Shown: one piece after another, positions 16,794 through 25,000 of the stretch | Position numbering within the stretch: the first letter of the stretch is position 1 | Layout of the letters: every line of letters begins with the position of its first letter | Source of the DNA: Candidatus Eisenbacteria bacterium | Lineage (GTDB): Bacteria > Eisenbacteria > RBG-16-71-46 | Assembly (NCBI GenBank): GCA_035712145.1 | Contig: DASTBI010000030.1 | Location: 1 to 64,000 of the forward strand | DNA length: 64,000 nt | Reading direction: 5' to 3' | Program-made: the position numbers and the translations under genes | Notes under the pieces: generated by a model | Seen by the model: only the letters and a program-made list of their open reading frames with translations | The model's database searches: none | What the model was told of the DNA's origin: nothing

Positions 16794-17511
16794 GGTCGGG
16801 CGCCGGCGGAAGCGGCCGGTTGAGCGCGGCGTGGGCGAGCTCGCCGGCGTGCATGTCGACGATCGCGTGCACCGCCATCGCCGGCCACAGTGAGCCGCTG
16901 GCGAGATAGATCATGGCCATCACGGCACCCACCAGCGTCGTCGTGACGATGCCCTTCACGCCCTGATAGGAGTGCCCGACGCCGAAGATCACGGACGACA
17001 CGATGACCGCGGGCACGACGTCGAGCCACCAGGTGAGGTACCAGATCATGTACCCGCGGTAGAGCAGCTCTTCACATACTCCGGCCGTCAGAGCGACCAC
17101 GTGGAAGATTCGCTTCTCTTCCGTCGTGCGCGGAAGCATTCGCTCGATGTGGCCGAGCTTCTCGACGACATGCTCGAGCGCTTCGGGATCACGGCGGACG
17201 CGTCCGCGGACGATCCAGAAGGCCGCCGCGATGACGGCGGCGCCGAGCAGTCCCCATACCAGGTTCCGGGGATCGCGCGGCTCGAGTCCGAGCGCCATGG
17301 CGCTGCGTCCGCGCATCAGCCAGAGCGCGAGCATCAAGGCGGACAAGCCCCACTGGAGCGCGATCGCCTGAAAATAGAGCGTCCGGCGAAGGTCCGCGAC
17401 GCTCTCCATGGGAGCGAGCACCAGACGCCGATAGCCGAAGGTCGCGGCGCGAATCGGAAAGAATACGGTGAGCACCACGACCAGGACGTGGTCGAGCCAG
17501 AACGGCGTCAA
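16768..17511 (-). CDS. CPBP-family intramembrane metalloprotease
   Basis: 247 residues, about seven membrane helices. The CPBP (Rce1/CAAX-like) motifs are complete: motif 1 EELLYRGYM (glutamate pair and Arg), motif 2 FGVGHSYQG (His) and motif 3 MAVHAIVDMHAG (His). In bacteria these proteases process membrane or peptide substrates such as bacteriocin leaders, or act in immunity; no such partner is adjacent. The start is taken as TTG 17511, the farthest possible; a weak Shine-Dalgarno leaves it open. It follows the Com-like zinc-ribbon gene by 16 bases on the same strand, so co-transcription is likely. Confidence 0.88.
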   Translation of the reverse strand: MTPFWLDHVLVVVLTVFFPIRAATFGYRRLVLAPMESVADLRRTLYFQAIALQWGLSALMLALWLMRGRSAMALGLEPRDPRNLVWGLLGAAVIAAAFWIVRGRVRRDPEALEHVVEKLGHIERMLPRTTEEKRIFHVVALTAGVCEELLYRGYMIWYLTWWLDVVPAVIVSSVIFGVGHSYQGVKGIVTTTLVGAVMAMIYLASGSLWPAMAVHAIVDMHAGELAHAALNRPLPPAPDPTPSPASG

Positions 17512-17527
17512 GATGCAGGGCTCGGAG

Positions 17528-17785
17528 CTAGCGGATCGGAGGTGCGGAGATGGAATGACCGGGCGAAGGACGGAGCCCGAGACGCTGATACATCTCGACC
17601 AGCTCGTCGTGGGTGATCAAGACGAGGCTCTTGCACTTGCGGCACTTGAGCTCCAGCCCCTGAGCGACAACGCGCGCCAGCATCGATCCGCAGTGGCATC
17701 GGCACTGATCCCCCGCGGGGACCATTTTGGCGACGACCGGAGTCCGGCGAGCATCGCTTCCGCGCGGCCGTGAATCGCGCGTCAT
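17528..17785 (-). CDS. Small Com-like zinc-ribbon protein
   Basis: 85 residues from ATG 17785, with AGGAGG well placed upstream. It contains four cysteines plus a His in CRCHCGSMLARV and LKCRKCKSLVLI, the spacing of the Mu-phage Com-type zinc finger, a small RNA/DNA-binding ribbon. The rest (THDELVEMYQRLG) is a short helix and a Pro/Ser tail. Com in phage Mu activates translation of mom by binding its mRNA. Chromosomal relatives are uncharacterised. It lies between a glycosyltransferase and a CPBP protease on the same strand, and no phage genes surround it. Confidence 0.7.
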   Translation of the reverse strand: MTRDSRPRGSDARRTPVVAKMVPAGDQCRCHCGSMLARVVAQGLELKCRKCKSLVLITHDELVEMYQRLGLRPSPGHSISAPPIR

Positions 17786-17924
17786 GACGTTCCTCCTGGA
17801 ATGGCCCCTGGGGCGGGGGGCAGGGAAAGACGTGGAAGCCGGTACGGTACGACCCGCGCGTCGCGAGGGTCAAGCCGTCCGCGGCGCTGGCCTCGTTCCG
17901 TTCAGCCCGCGCAGGCCGCGGCGG

Positions 17925-19517
17925 TCACGGTCTCCGATAGGGGCCGTCCTGCGCCACGTCCGGAGGCAGCCGGCTCGCAAAATCGCGCAGGTGCTGCATG
18001 AGCGGAGCGGACTCCGCCGGGTCGACGGCGTACCAGGCGACCCGGGCGCTCCCGCACACCACGTTGCGCGCGATCGTCCACTCGCCGGCCGGCATCCACT
18101 CCCGCGGCACCCCTCCCATCCTGGCGAACCATTCGTCGTAGACCACGGCCACCTTGACGCCGCGCTCCTTCGCCAGGTCGTGAATGGCCTGGCGGTCCCA
18201 CGTGCGGCTCAGCTTGCGCCGGCCGACGTCGAGGTCGGCGAGTCCGAACAAATCGAGTATGCGCGCCTCGCCGAGAAACGCGATCGCGCCGACGTCGTTG
18301 GCCGCCACGCCGGCGCCCGGATAATAGCGCGCGAGGAACGTGCCCATCTGGTATTGCTGGTCGTGGATGTTCTTGCTCGCGAGCGGCGTCTTGCGCAGCG
18401 CCGCGACCCCGCGATGAGCGAGCGGGAGGACCGCCAGCACGAGTGCTGCCAGGCAGAGCGCGCGCCATGCGAGCGGGCCCTGCGGCCGCCACAATCGCCC
18501 TCTCATGTCGTCGAGCCCGATCGCGATCACGACCACGCCCATGAAGACGAGATAGGCCTCGTAGCGAAAGAGCCAGCCGATCCGGGCCAACCCGAGATGG
18601 AGCACGGCGGCGCCGAGGAACATGCCGAGAGCGACCTGGGACCACGTCCATCGCCGTCCGGCACGGTCGGCGAGAATCATCAGCACGCCCGCGCCCGCCA
18701 TCAGCACCATGAGATGAGGTGACCGGAACAGTGCGCCAAACGCGGTTTCGGTGGTGAAGTCAGCCGACGCGCCGCTCGGGATGTTCGCCTTGAGGAGCAC
18801 GGAGTTGGGAAAGAAGTACCACCCGTGCGCCATGGACCAGAGTCCATAGGCCACGACCGGCGCCACGGCTGCCAGGCCGAGCACGATGGCGAAGCGCAGC
18901 GATCCGCGAACCGCGAAGAGCAGGCACGCGCAGCCGACGAGCAGCAGACTCTCGTAACGCACGCCTCCGAGCAGGAAGGCGAGTGCAATGAGCCGCATCC
19001 GGTTGCCCATGTGGGTCGGCGCTCCCGAGAGCTGGTCCGCGCACTCTGCCAGGAACGCCAGCGCGAGCGCGGTCTGGAGCGCGTGCTCGAGCCCCGAGAG
19101 GCTCAGCGTCGCAAGCGGAGCGGAGACGATCGCCAGCACCAGGGCGATCCACACCAGATCCGGAGTCGTGGCGTGCTGCCTCAGGGCTCGATAGGCGATG
19201 ACGACCGCGGCCAGGCCGAACAAGGTGGCAAGGAGCAGCGGCGCTTCGTCGCCGGTCCCGAAGACTCCCATCCACGCCGACAACAGCAGCGTCCAGAGCG
19301 GCGACGATGAGCTCGAAGCGAAGTGGTCGGCGCTGATGCCCCATCCCTGTCCCTGGGCGAAGTGCTTGGCCATCGCCAGATGGATGTAGGTGTCGTCCAG
19401 CGGGTAGGTGAAGCTGCCGCCGGCGTAGCGCACGGCCAGCTGGTGCAGTCCCGCGAGCAGCACCAGAAAGAAGGTAAGCGCGGCGACCAGCGCGCCGTGC
19501 CCGCGGCCTTGGATCAT
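17925..19517 (-). CDS. GT-C type membrane glycosyltransferase (PMT/ArnT-like)
   Basis: 530 residues with about 11-12 membrane helices in the first 410 residues and a soluble periplasmic C-terminal domain (about 415-530, from DQQYQMGTFLARYYPGAG). The first periplasmic loop carries the acidic pair PLDDTYIHLAMAKHFAQG, the signature Asp motif of GT-C enzymes that use polyprenyl-phosphate sugars. It is expected to transfer a sugar to a lipid, protein or polymer on the outer face of the inner membrane; the acceptor is unknown. It starts 4 bases after the stop of the Tag gene, so the two are probably co-transcribed although unrelated in function. Confidence 0.75.
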   Translation of the reverse strand: MIQGRGHGALVAALTFFLVLLAGLHQLAVRYAGGSFTYPLDDTYIHLAMAKHFAQGQGWGISADHFASSSSSPLWTLLLSAWMGVFGTGDEAPLLLATLFGLAAVVIAYRALRQHATTPDLVWIALVLAIVSAPLATLSLSGLEHALQTALALAFLAECADQLSGAPTHMGNRMRLIALAFLLGGVRYESLLLVGCACLLFAVRGSLRFAIVLGLAAVAPVVAYGLWSMAHGWYFFPNSVLLKANIPSGASADFTTETAFGALFRSPHLMVLMAGAGVLMILADRAGRRWTWSQVALGMFLGAAVLHLGLARIGWLFRYEAYLVFMGVVVIAIGLDDMRGRLWRPQGPLAWRALCLAALVLAVLPLAHRGVAALRKTPLASKNIHDQQYQMGTFLARYYPGAGVAANDVGAIAFLGEARILDLFGLADLDVGRRKLSRTWDRQAIHDLAKERGVKVAVVYDEWFARMGGVPREWMPAGEWTIARNVVCGSARVAWYAVDPAESAPLMQHLRDFASRLPPDVAQDGPYRRP

Positions 19518-19521
19518 CGAA

Positions 19522-20118
19522 TCAGCGCGCGAGCTGCCGATGGCGGAAGCATTCGACCATGTGATCGTTCACCATGCCGGCGGCCTGCATGTAGGCGTAG
19601 CAGATCGTCGAGCCCACGAAGGTGAACCCGCGCCGTTTGAGGTCCTTGCTCATCGCGTCGGACTCGGCGCTCTTGGCGGGAATCCGGCCCAAGGTCTTCC
19701 AGGCGTTCTGCTTCGTCCGGCCGTCGACGAACGTCCAGATGTAGTCGTCGAAGCTGCCCACGTCCTCCTGGACCTTCAGGAACGCGCGCGCGTTCTTGAT
19801 GGCGCCCTCGACCTTGAGCCGGTTGCGGATGATCCCGGGGTCGGCGAGCAGGGTGCGCACCTTGCGTCCGTCGAAGCGCGCCACCTTGGCGGGATCGAAG
19901 CCAGCGAACGCGCGCCGATAAGCCTCGCGCTTGTGGAGCACCGTGCGCCACGACAGCCCCGCCTGGGCGCCGTCCAGCACCAGGAATTCATAGTGCTTGC
20001 GGTCGTCGTGGACCGGCACTCCCCACTCCCGATCGTGGTACTGGATCATCAGCTCGTCACTGCCTGGCCATGCGCATCGCGTGCGGGAAGAAGCGGCCGG
20101 CTTGGATCGGACTGGCAT
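19522..20118 (-). CDS. tag: DNA-3-methyladenine glycosylase I
   Basis: 198 residues, normal length for Tag, which removes 3-methyladenine from alkylated DNA in base-excision repair. Family motifs are present: RCAWPG (zinc Cys), YHDREWGVPVHDD (zinc His), AQAGLSW, the helix-hairpin region LADPGIIRNRLKVEGAIKNA, and GSTICYAYMQAAGMVNDH followed by Cys (remaining zinc ligands). The residue matching the E. coli catalytic-pocket Glu38 is Asp here (VLDGAQAGLSW). This is visible in the sequence and may be a conservative variant. It diverges from the NmrA-like reductase with a 140-bp gap that should hold both promoters. Confidence 0.93.
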   Translation of the reverse strand: MPVRSKPAASSRTRCAWPGSDELMIQYHDREWGVPVHDDRKHYEFLVLDGAQAGLSWRTVLHKREAYRRAFAGFDPAKVARFDGRKVRTLLADPGIIRNRLKVEGAIKNARAFLKVQEDVGSFDDYIWTFVDGRTKQNAWKTLGRIPAKSAESDAMSKDLKRRGFTFVGSTICYAYMQAAGMVNDHMVECFRHRQLAR

Positions 20119-20258
20119 GGCGCGAGACTAACCGGCGACCTCCGAACGCGGCAAGGTGTCGGCTTCTTGGAAATCTCCTGACTCTTGGCCGCTTGCGGTG
20201 AATCAGAATCCGAGGCCACGATTCGTTGATTCCCACGTTCATCACGAAGGAGCGTCCC

Positions 20259-21140
20259 ATGGACAAGAGCAAGGATCTCGTTCTCGTGACGGGAGCGACC
20301 GGCAAGCAGGGCGGAGCGGTCGCGCACGAGCTGCTGCAGAAGGGATACAAGGTGCGCGCGATGACCCGGCAACCGGAGAGCGACGCTGCCAGGGCCCTCG
20401 CGAAAGCCGGCGCGGAGGTGGTCGCCGGCGACCTGGATGACGAAAAGTCGATCGCCAAGGCGCTTTCGGGAGCGTGGGGCGCGTTCGCCGTCCAGAACAC
20501 TTGGGAACATGGAGTCGAGAAGGAAGAGGTGCAAGGCAAGCGGTTCGCGAAGGCCGCGAAGGACGCCGGCATCCGGCACGTCGTCTACACGTCAGTCGCT
20601 TCCGCCCATCGTAAGACCGGGATCCCGCACTTCGAGAACAAGTGGCGGGTCGAAGAGACGACACGCGGTCTGGGATTCCCGTCCTGGACGATCATCCGCC
20701 CGGTCTTCTTCATGGAGAACTTGCTGAGTCCTGGGTTCCTGCCCGCGATCCAGCAGGGCCGTCTCGAGGTCGCGCTCGAGCGGGACACCCCGCTCCAGAT
20801 GATCGCCGTTCGCGACATCGGCAAGCACGGCTTGCGCGCCTTCGAGAAGCACACCGAGCTCAACGGGAAGGCGTACGACCTGGCGGGCGACGAGCTCACG
20901 ATGCCCCAGGTCGCGGAAGTCTTGAGCCAGGTGATCGGACACAAGGTCGACTTCGTCCAGTTGCGGATCGAGGACGTGCGGAAGTTCAGCGAGGAATACG
21001 CGATCATGCTCGAATGGTTCGACCGCGTGGGCTATGACGTCGACATCCCGCGTCTCGAGAAGGAGACCGGCATCCAGGGAACGCGGTTCAGGGAGTGGGC
21101 GCAGCAGGCCGACTGGGCCACGCTCCACGCGGCTCGATGA
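20259..21140 (+). CDS. NmrA/HSCARG-like NAD(P)-binding protein
   Basis: 293 residues from ATG 20259, chosen because AAGGAG lies seven bases upstream; an in-frame TTG at 20226 lacks one. The N-terminus has the Rossmann motif VTGATGKQGGAVAHELL, then the NADP-preferring basic strand AMTRQPE. The middle has VVYTSVASAH and FENKWRVEETTRGLG instead of a Tyr-xxx-Lys dehydrogenase pair, as in NmrA/HSCARG proteins that sense or bind NADP rather than turn over substrate. It might be a redox sensor or a quinone/nitro-reductase-like enzyme. No operon partner is present; a hairpin (21184-21214) separates it from the convergent barrel gene. Confidence 0.85.
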   Translation: MDKSKDLVLVTGATGKQGGAVAHELLQKGYKVRAMTRQPESDAARALAKAGAEVVAGDLDDEKSIAKALSGAWGAFAVQNTWEHGVEKEEVQGKRFAKAAKDAGIRHVVYTSVASAHRKTGIPHFENKWRVEETTRGLGFPSWTIIRPVFFMENLLSPGFLPAIQQGRLEVALERDTPLQMIAVRDIGKHGLRAFEKHTELNGKAYDLAGDELTMPQVAEVLSQVIGHKVDFVQLRIEDVRKFSEEYAIMLEWFDRVGYDVDIPRLEKETGIQGTRFREWAQQADWATLHAAR

Positions 21141-21183
21141 GTTTGTAACTCCTTGCTCTCCCGGGGAGAGTCATTGCACAGCA

Positions 21184-21214
21184 AACGGGGCCCTCGTCCG
21201 ACGGGGGTCCCGTT
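21184..21214. terminator. Bidirectional terminator-like hairpin between convergent genes
   Basis: Arms AACGGGGCCC (21184-21193) and GGGTCCCGTT (21205-21214) form a 10-bp stem with one G-U pair and an 11-base loop. It sits between the NmrA-like and barrel genes, which converge here. Short A/T ends flank the stem but no long T-run. Confidence 0.5.
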
Positions 21215-21226
21215 CAGTTCCTCCCA

Positions 21227-21937
21227 CTAGAAGCGGAAGTCGAGGCTCACCGTCATCAGGTTCACCGGGAGCTCGTCGTCGTCCACCGTGCCGTGAGCGA
21301 ACTCGGTGCGCACCCAGAAGTAGTGCCGATTGTAGATGTCGTATTCGAGGCCGACTCCGTACATGAAGTCGCTGCCCGAGTCCTCACTGCCTTCCGAGTC
21401 GATGCCGTTCTCGGTGAAGCTCTCCTCGGTGGTCCAGCTCAGCATGCCCACCCGCGCGAGGAGGACCCATCGGTCCTGGACCGGGTACCGGCCGATCGCC
21501 GAATAGAACCATCCGTCGGCCTGGACCCTGGCGGAGACATCGCCGGCCGCCCATGAAGGGCCTCCGCTCGACTGCGCGCTGAACTCCACCTCTCCCAGGG
21601 CGAGATGGCCGAACTCGACGCCGATGAACTTGCCCAGGAACCCCGCGCGGAATTCCCGCACGGTGCTCGATCCATCGTCGTCGACGCTGCTGAGCGAGCC
21701 ATCGTCGTTCGCGTCGACGTGTCCCGAGTAGAACGAAGCGCCCAGGCCTGCTCCCACGACGAACTCTCCGTACTTGTGCCAGGGCCGCGGCGTGGGCGTG
21801 CCGCCGGGCGCGAACGGCAACAGAGGTTTCCTGGCGCCGGTTCCGTCCTCGGCCAAGGAGTGTGTTGGAAGCGCGGCCATCCAGGCCAGAACCGCCAGTC
21901 CTAGAGTGAGGAACGATGAGCGGGAGCGGAGCGGCAT
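21227..21937 (-). CDS. Small outer-membrane beta-barrel protein
   Basis: 236 residues from ATG 21937, preceded by GGAGGT. A signal peptide covers residues 1-29 (FLTLGLAVLAWMAALPTHSL). After a Pro-rich linker (to about 50) the chain alternates hydrophobic residues typical of an eight- to ten-strand barrel and ends in Phe (SLDFRF), the usual outer-membrane C-terminal signature. Loops carry Asp-rich stretches (DANDDGSLSSVDDDG) that resemble Ca2+-binding turns. Overall it is OmpW/OmpA-barrel-like, with no peptidoglycan-binding domain. The role (porin, adhesin or structural) is not deducible. It is transcribed alone, 145 bp from the giant synthase gene's end. Confidence 0.75.
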   Translation of the reverse strand: MPLRSRSSFLTLGLAVLAWMAALPTHSLAEDGTGARKPLLPFAPGGTPTPRPWHKYGEFVVGAGLGASFYSGHVDANDDGSLSSVDDDGSSTVREFRAGFLGKFIGVEFGHLALGEVEFSAQSSGGPSWAAGDVSARVQADGWFYSAIGRYPVQDRWVLLARVGMLSWTTEESFTENGIDSEGSEDSGSDFMYGVGLEYDIYNRHYFWVRTEFAHGTVDDDELPVNLMTVSLDFRF

Positions 21938-22043
21938 GAAAGACCTCCGGCGTTCCGAGGGATGATTCGGGGCGATCGCGAACAGGATGCCGCACTTCCA
22001 GGCTTGCGGGACCGAGCCATGTCCCAGCGCGGAAGATCGGAAC

Positions 22044-22068
22044 TCGACCGCGTCAATTCAGCGGTCGA
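22044..22068 (-). terminator. Terminator-like hairpin after the giant synthase gene
   Basis: A perfect 8-bp stem (22044-22051 / 22061-22068) with a 9-base loop lies 15 bases downstream of the minus-strand stop at 22083. No strong T-run follows. Confidence 0.45.
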
Positions 22069-22082
22069 ACAACTCGCCGGAT

Positions 22083-25000
22083 CTACTCGCCGACGATCTG
22101 CGTGAGCGCCCGGGGCACGACGCCCTTCTCCTGCGCCGCCTTCGCCACCTTCACGGGAATCAGCTTGGCGAACGCCTCGTCGTAGCGCCAGCGCCGCCAT
22201 TCGCCCTCGAGACGAATGGTGATGTGCTCGCCTTCGATCCGGATCGGCAGCCCGCGACGTTTCGCCTCCGCGCCCACGAACGGCGCCAGATCCTTGGTCC
22301 ATTCCTCGGGAGTGATCGCCGAGAGCACGTTGCCGTGGTACTGGGCGGGATCGAGCTTCACCAGCGGATCGAACACGAATACCCGTCCCGCCGCCGCGCC
22401 CGACATCAGGAACTTGCCGGAATAAGGCTTGTACTTGAGCGCGAGCTGCCCGCGGCCATCGGGCTTCCGCAGTCCCATGATGACGTGCAGCGAGTTATCG
22501 CCGCCCGACATCAGGTATTCGAACGCGTACTCGTTGGGCGATCCGAAGTGGATGCTCTTGAATCCGGGCGCCATCGTCCTGCCGTCGGCCAGATGCACCT
22601 TGTTCTGCCCCGCGGCCGCGAACCGCGAGCCCGAGTCCCAGAGGTTGAACGTGCCGCCGTGCGCGGTGTAGGCCACCGTGTTGAGAGCGTCCTGCAGCAC
22701 GAACAGGTATCCGCTGTCGGCTTTCATGCCCCAGTGGCTCTGGCCCTGGCCGTAGACCAGGATGCGCGCGCCTTCGAGCAAGGCGCCGCAGAAATCGCCG
22801 AACTCGCGCCCGTAGAGCTCCATCACTACGCCCGGCGCCGCCTGGCCCTCCGGAGTCGCGAGATTGGTGCCTACGTATCGAGGACCGCCGTCGAAGCCGT
22901 AGCCGATCAGGTGGCGCCATCCGAGCCGCACCGCTTCGCTCACGATCCGGGACGCCGAGTCGAGCTTGAACGACTCGCCGACGAACCCGGCGAAGTCGAT
23001 GACGAGGAGGTCGCGCTCCGAATCGCGCGGCGGCATCAGGTCGTCGCGCGTCGCTTCGGTGATGCGACCGTGCACCCCCGCCGGGCTCGGCGCCGAGGAC
23101 AGCGCCTCGTAGAGCGGCGGGACCTGGTCCAGGATGCGGTAGATGCCGCCTTCCGACCGGCCGGAGAGGCCGGGCAGCGTGTGCGCCGCGATTCGCCCAC
23201 CGTCGATCACGTACTCCATGCTCGACAGCGCCTTGCCTCCGAGGTCCTGGAGTGCGATCCGCTTGCGCAGCTCGGTGAGGATGCGCAGCGAGGCGGCGCG
23301 CGCCGGCACGCCGCGAGCGGCGAACTCCGGGAGCGCCGACTCGCACAGGAAGCGCCAGTCTTCGAACGAGGCGGACGGCGCCCTCTCGAGCGCTCGCTCG
23401 ATCAGCTCGTTCGCCGGCGCCGGCAGCGCGTCGTCTGGTCCGAACGCTCGCCCGGTGAACTGCGTCTCATGGCCGAATGCGCGCTCGAGCTGTTCGAGCC
23501 GCTCCGCCACGTGGTGCCGCCACTCCGGATCGGCGCCAGCGACCGCCTGCTCGAGGGGAAGCGAGAGATCCACCTTGCGCCCGCTGCGATCGACAGGAAC
23601 GGGCTCGCCGAAGCGGTTGTTGAAGTCGAGGCCTCCAGAATCGCCGATGAATGCCTCGAACACGCCGCCGAACTCGCGCCGCCCCGGATTGCCTCCCGGC
23701 CTCATGCTGAACCGCAGATCGGTCGCCGCGTCGCCCAGCACGCCCTGGGCGTGCAGCACGCGCAGCATGCTGTCGGCGATCTTGGCCTCGCTGCCGTTGG
23801 CCACCGCCTGCACGCCGCCCGGCGTGTCGTCCTTGGAGACGATGATCTCGTGGGGCCGGAGGAACTTGATGTCCATGTTCTCGCGGAATCCCACCGTGCG
23901 ACCGCTGCCTCGGCGGCGCGACTCCACGATCGTGAACTTGTAGGGGCCGGTGGGCGTGAGCTGCACGTAGTTGGTCATCAGGAGCCGCAGCTTCTCGCGG
24001 GTCGACGGCTCCATGGCTTCGAGATCGAGCCCGGTGATCGGCGAGATGATCTGCGTGGCTTCCTGCGTGTCGAGTCCCAGCACGCGGCGCGTGAAATCGA
24101 CGAGATAGGCGGCGTACTCGGTGTCGGTCAGATATTTGCGCTCGTAGACCGAATCCCCGTGGTAGAGCTCCGCGCCCTCGCCCATCGACTGGTCGGCGTG
24201 CACGTAGCCAAACTCGTTCAGGAACGGCGAGGTGGAATCGACGCCGACCTGCTCGCCGTTGTGCATGAGCAGGACGTTGTAACCCTTGAACGGGTGTGCG
24301 CCGGCCGGGTTGCCACGCCCTTCGGCGTCGATCGCCGGCGAGTTGGTGGGATAGCGGTGGTGCATGCCCCATACCTTGGCGTGGAGCGCCGTGCTGCGCG
24401 CCGTGCGGCCTTTCACCGTGACCGGCACTCCCGCGCCGCTGCCGTCGCGCGCACCGGGGTACGTGGCCCAGAAGCGATCGAAGTCGAAGTACTCGGGAAT
24501 GGTGTGCGTCCATCCCGAGATCTTGACTGCCCCCAGGTCCTCGCCCATCGACACCACGTAGCCTCTGCGCTTGGCGGCGTATTTCTTGCCGCTCGACGCT
24601 GCGCGCTCGCGGTTCTCCGTCTCGGGCCTTGCGGCATCGTGGCTCGCCCCATGCGTCCGGTAGTAACGCGAGTCGAGCAGATGGGCGAGCGCCGAGAAGT
24701 ATTCCTCCTTCACGTCCGCGACGAAGCCGGCGAGCCGGTCAGGCAGCGCCGCGCCGCCGGCCAGCGACGCCGCCTCGGCCGCGCCACGCTCGACCGCCTC
24801 GTCCAGGCTCTCGAGCGCCCGTTGCAGCACGTCGTCGGACAGATCGCGGTACTTGGTCTGCCTCTGGAGCCATTGCGTGCTGGCGAGCAGCGTCTTGCCG
24901 TAGCGCTTGAGCACCTCGGGCTTGAGCTCCACGAAGAAGAGGTGGAAGTCGCCGGGATTCTCTCTCAGGTCCGCGCGTCTCCAGCCTTCGTCGGCCGCAT

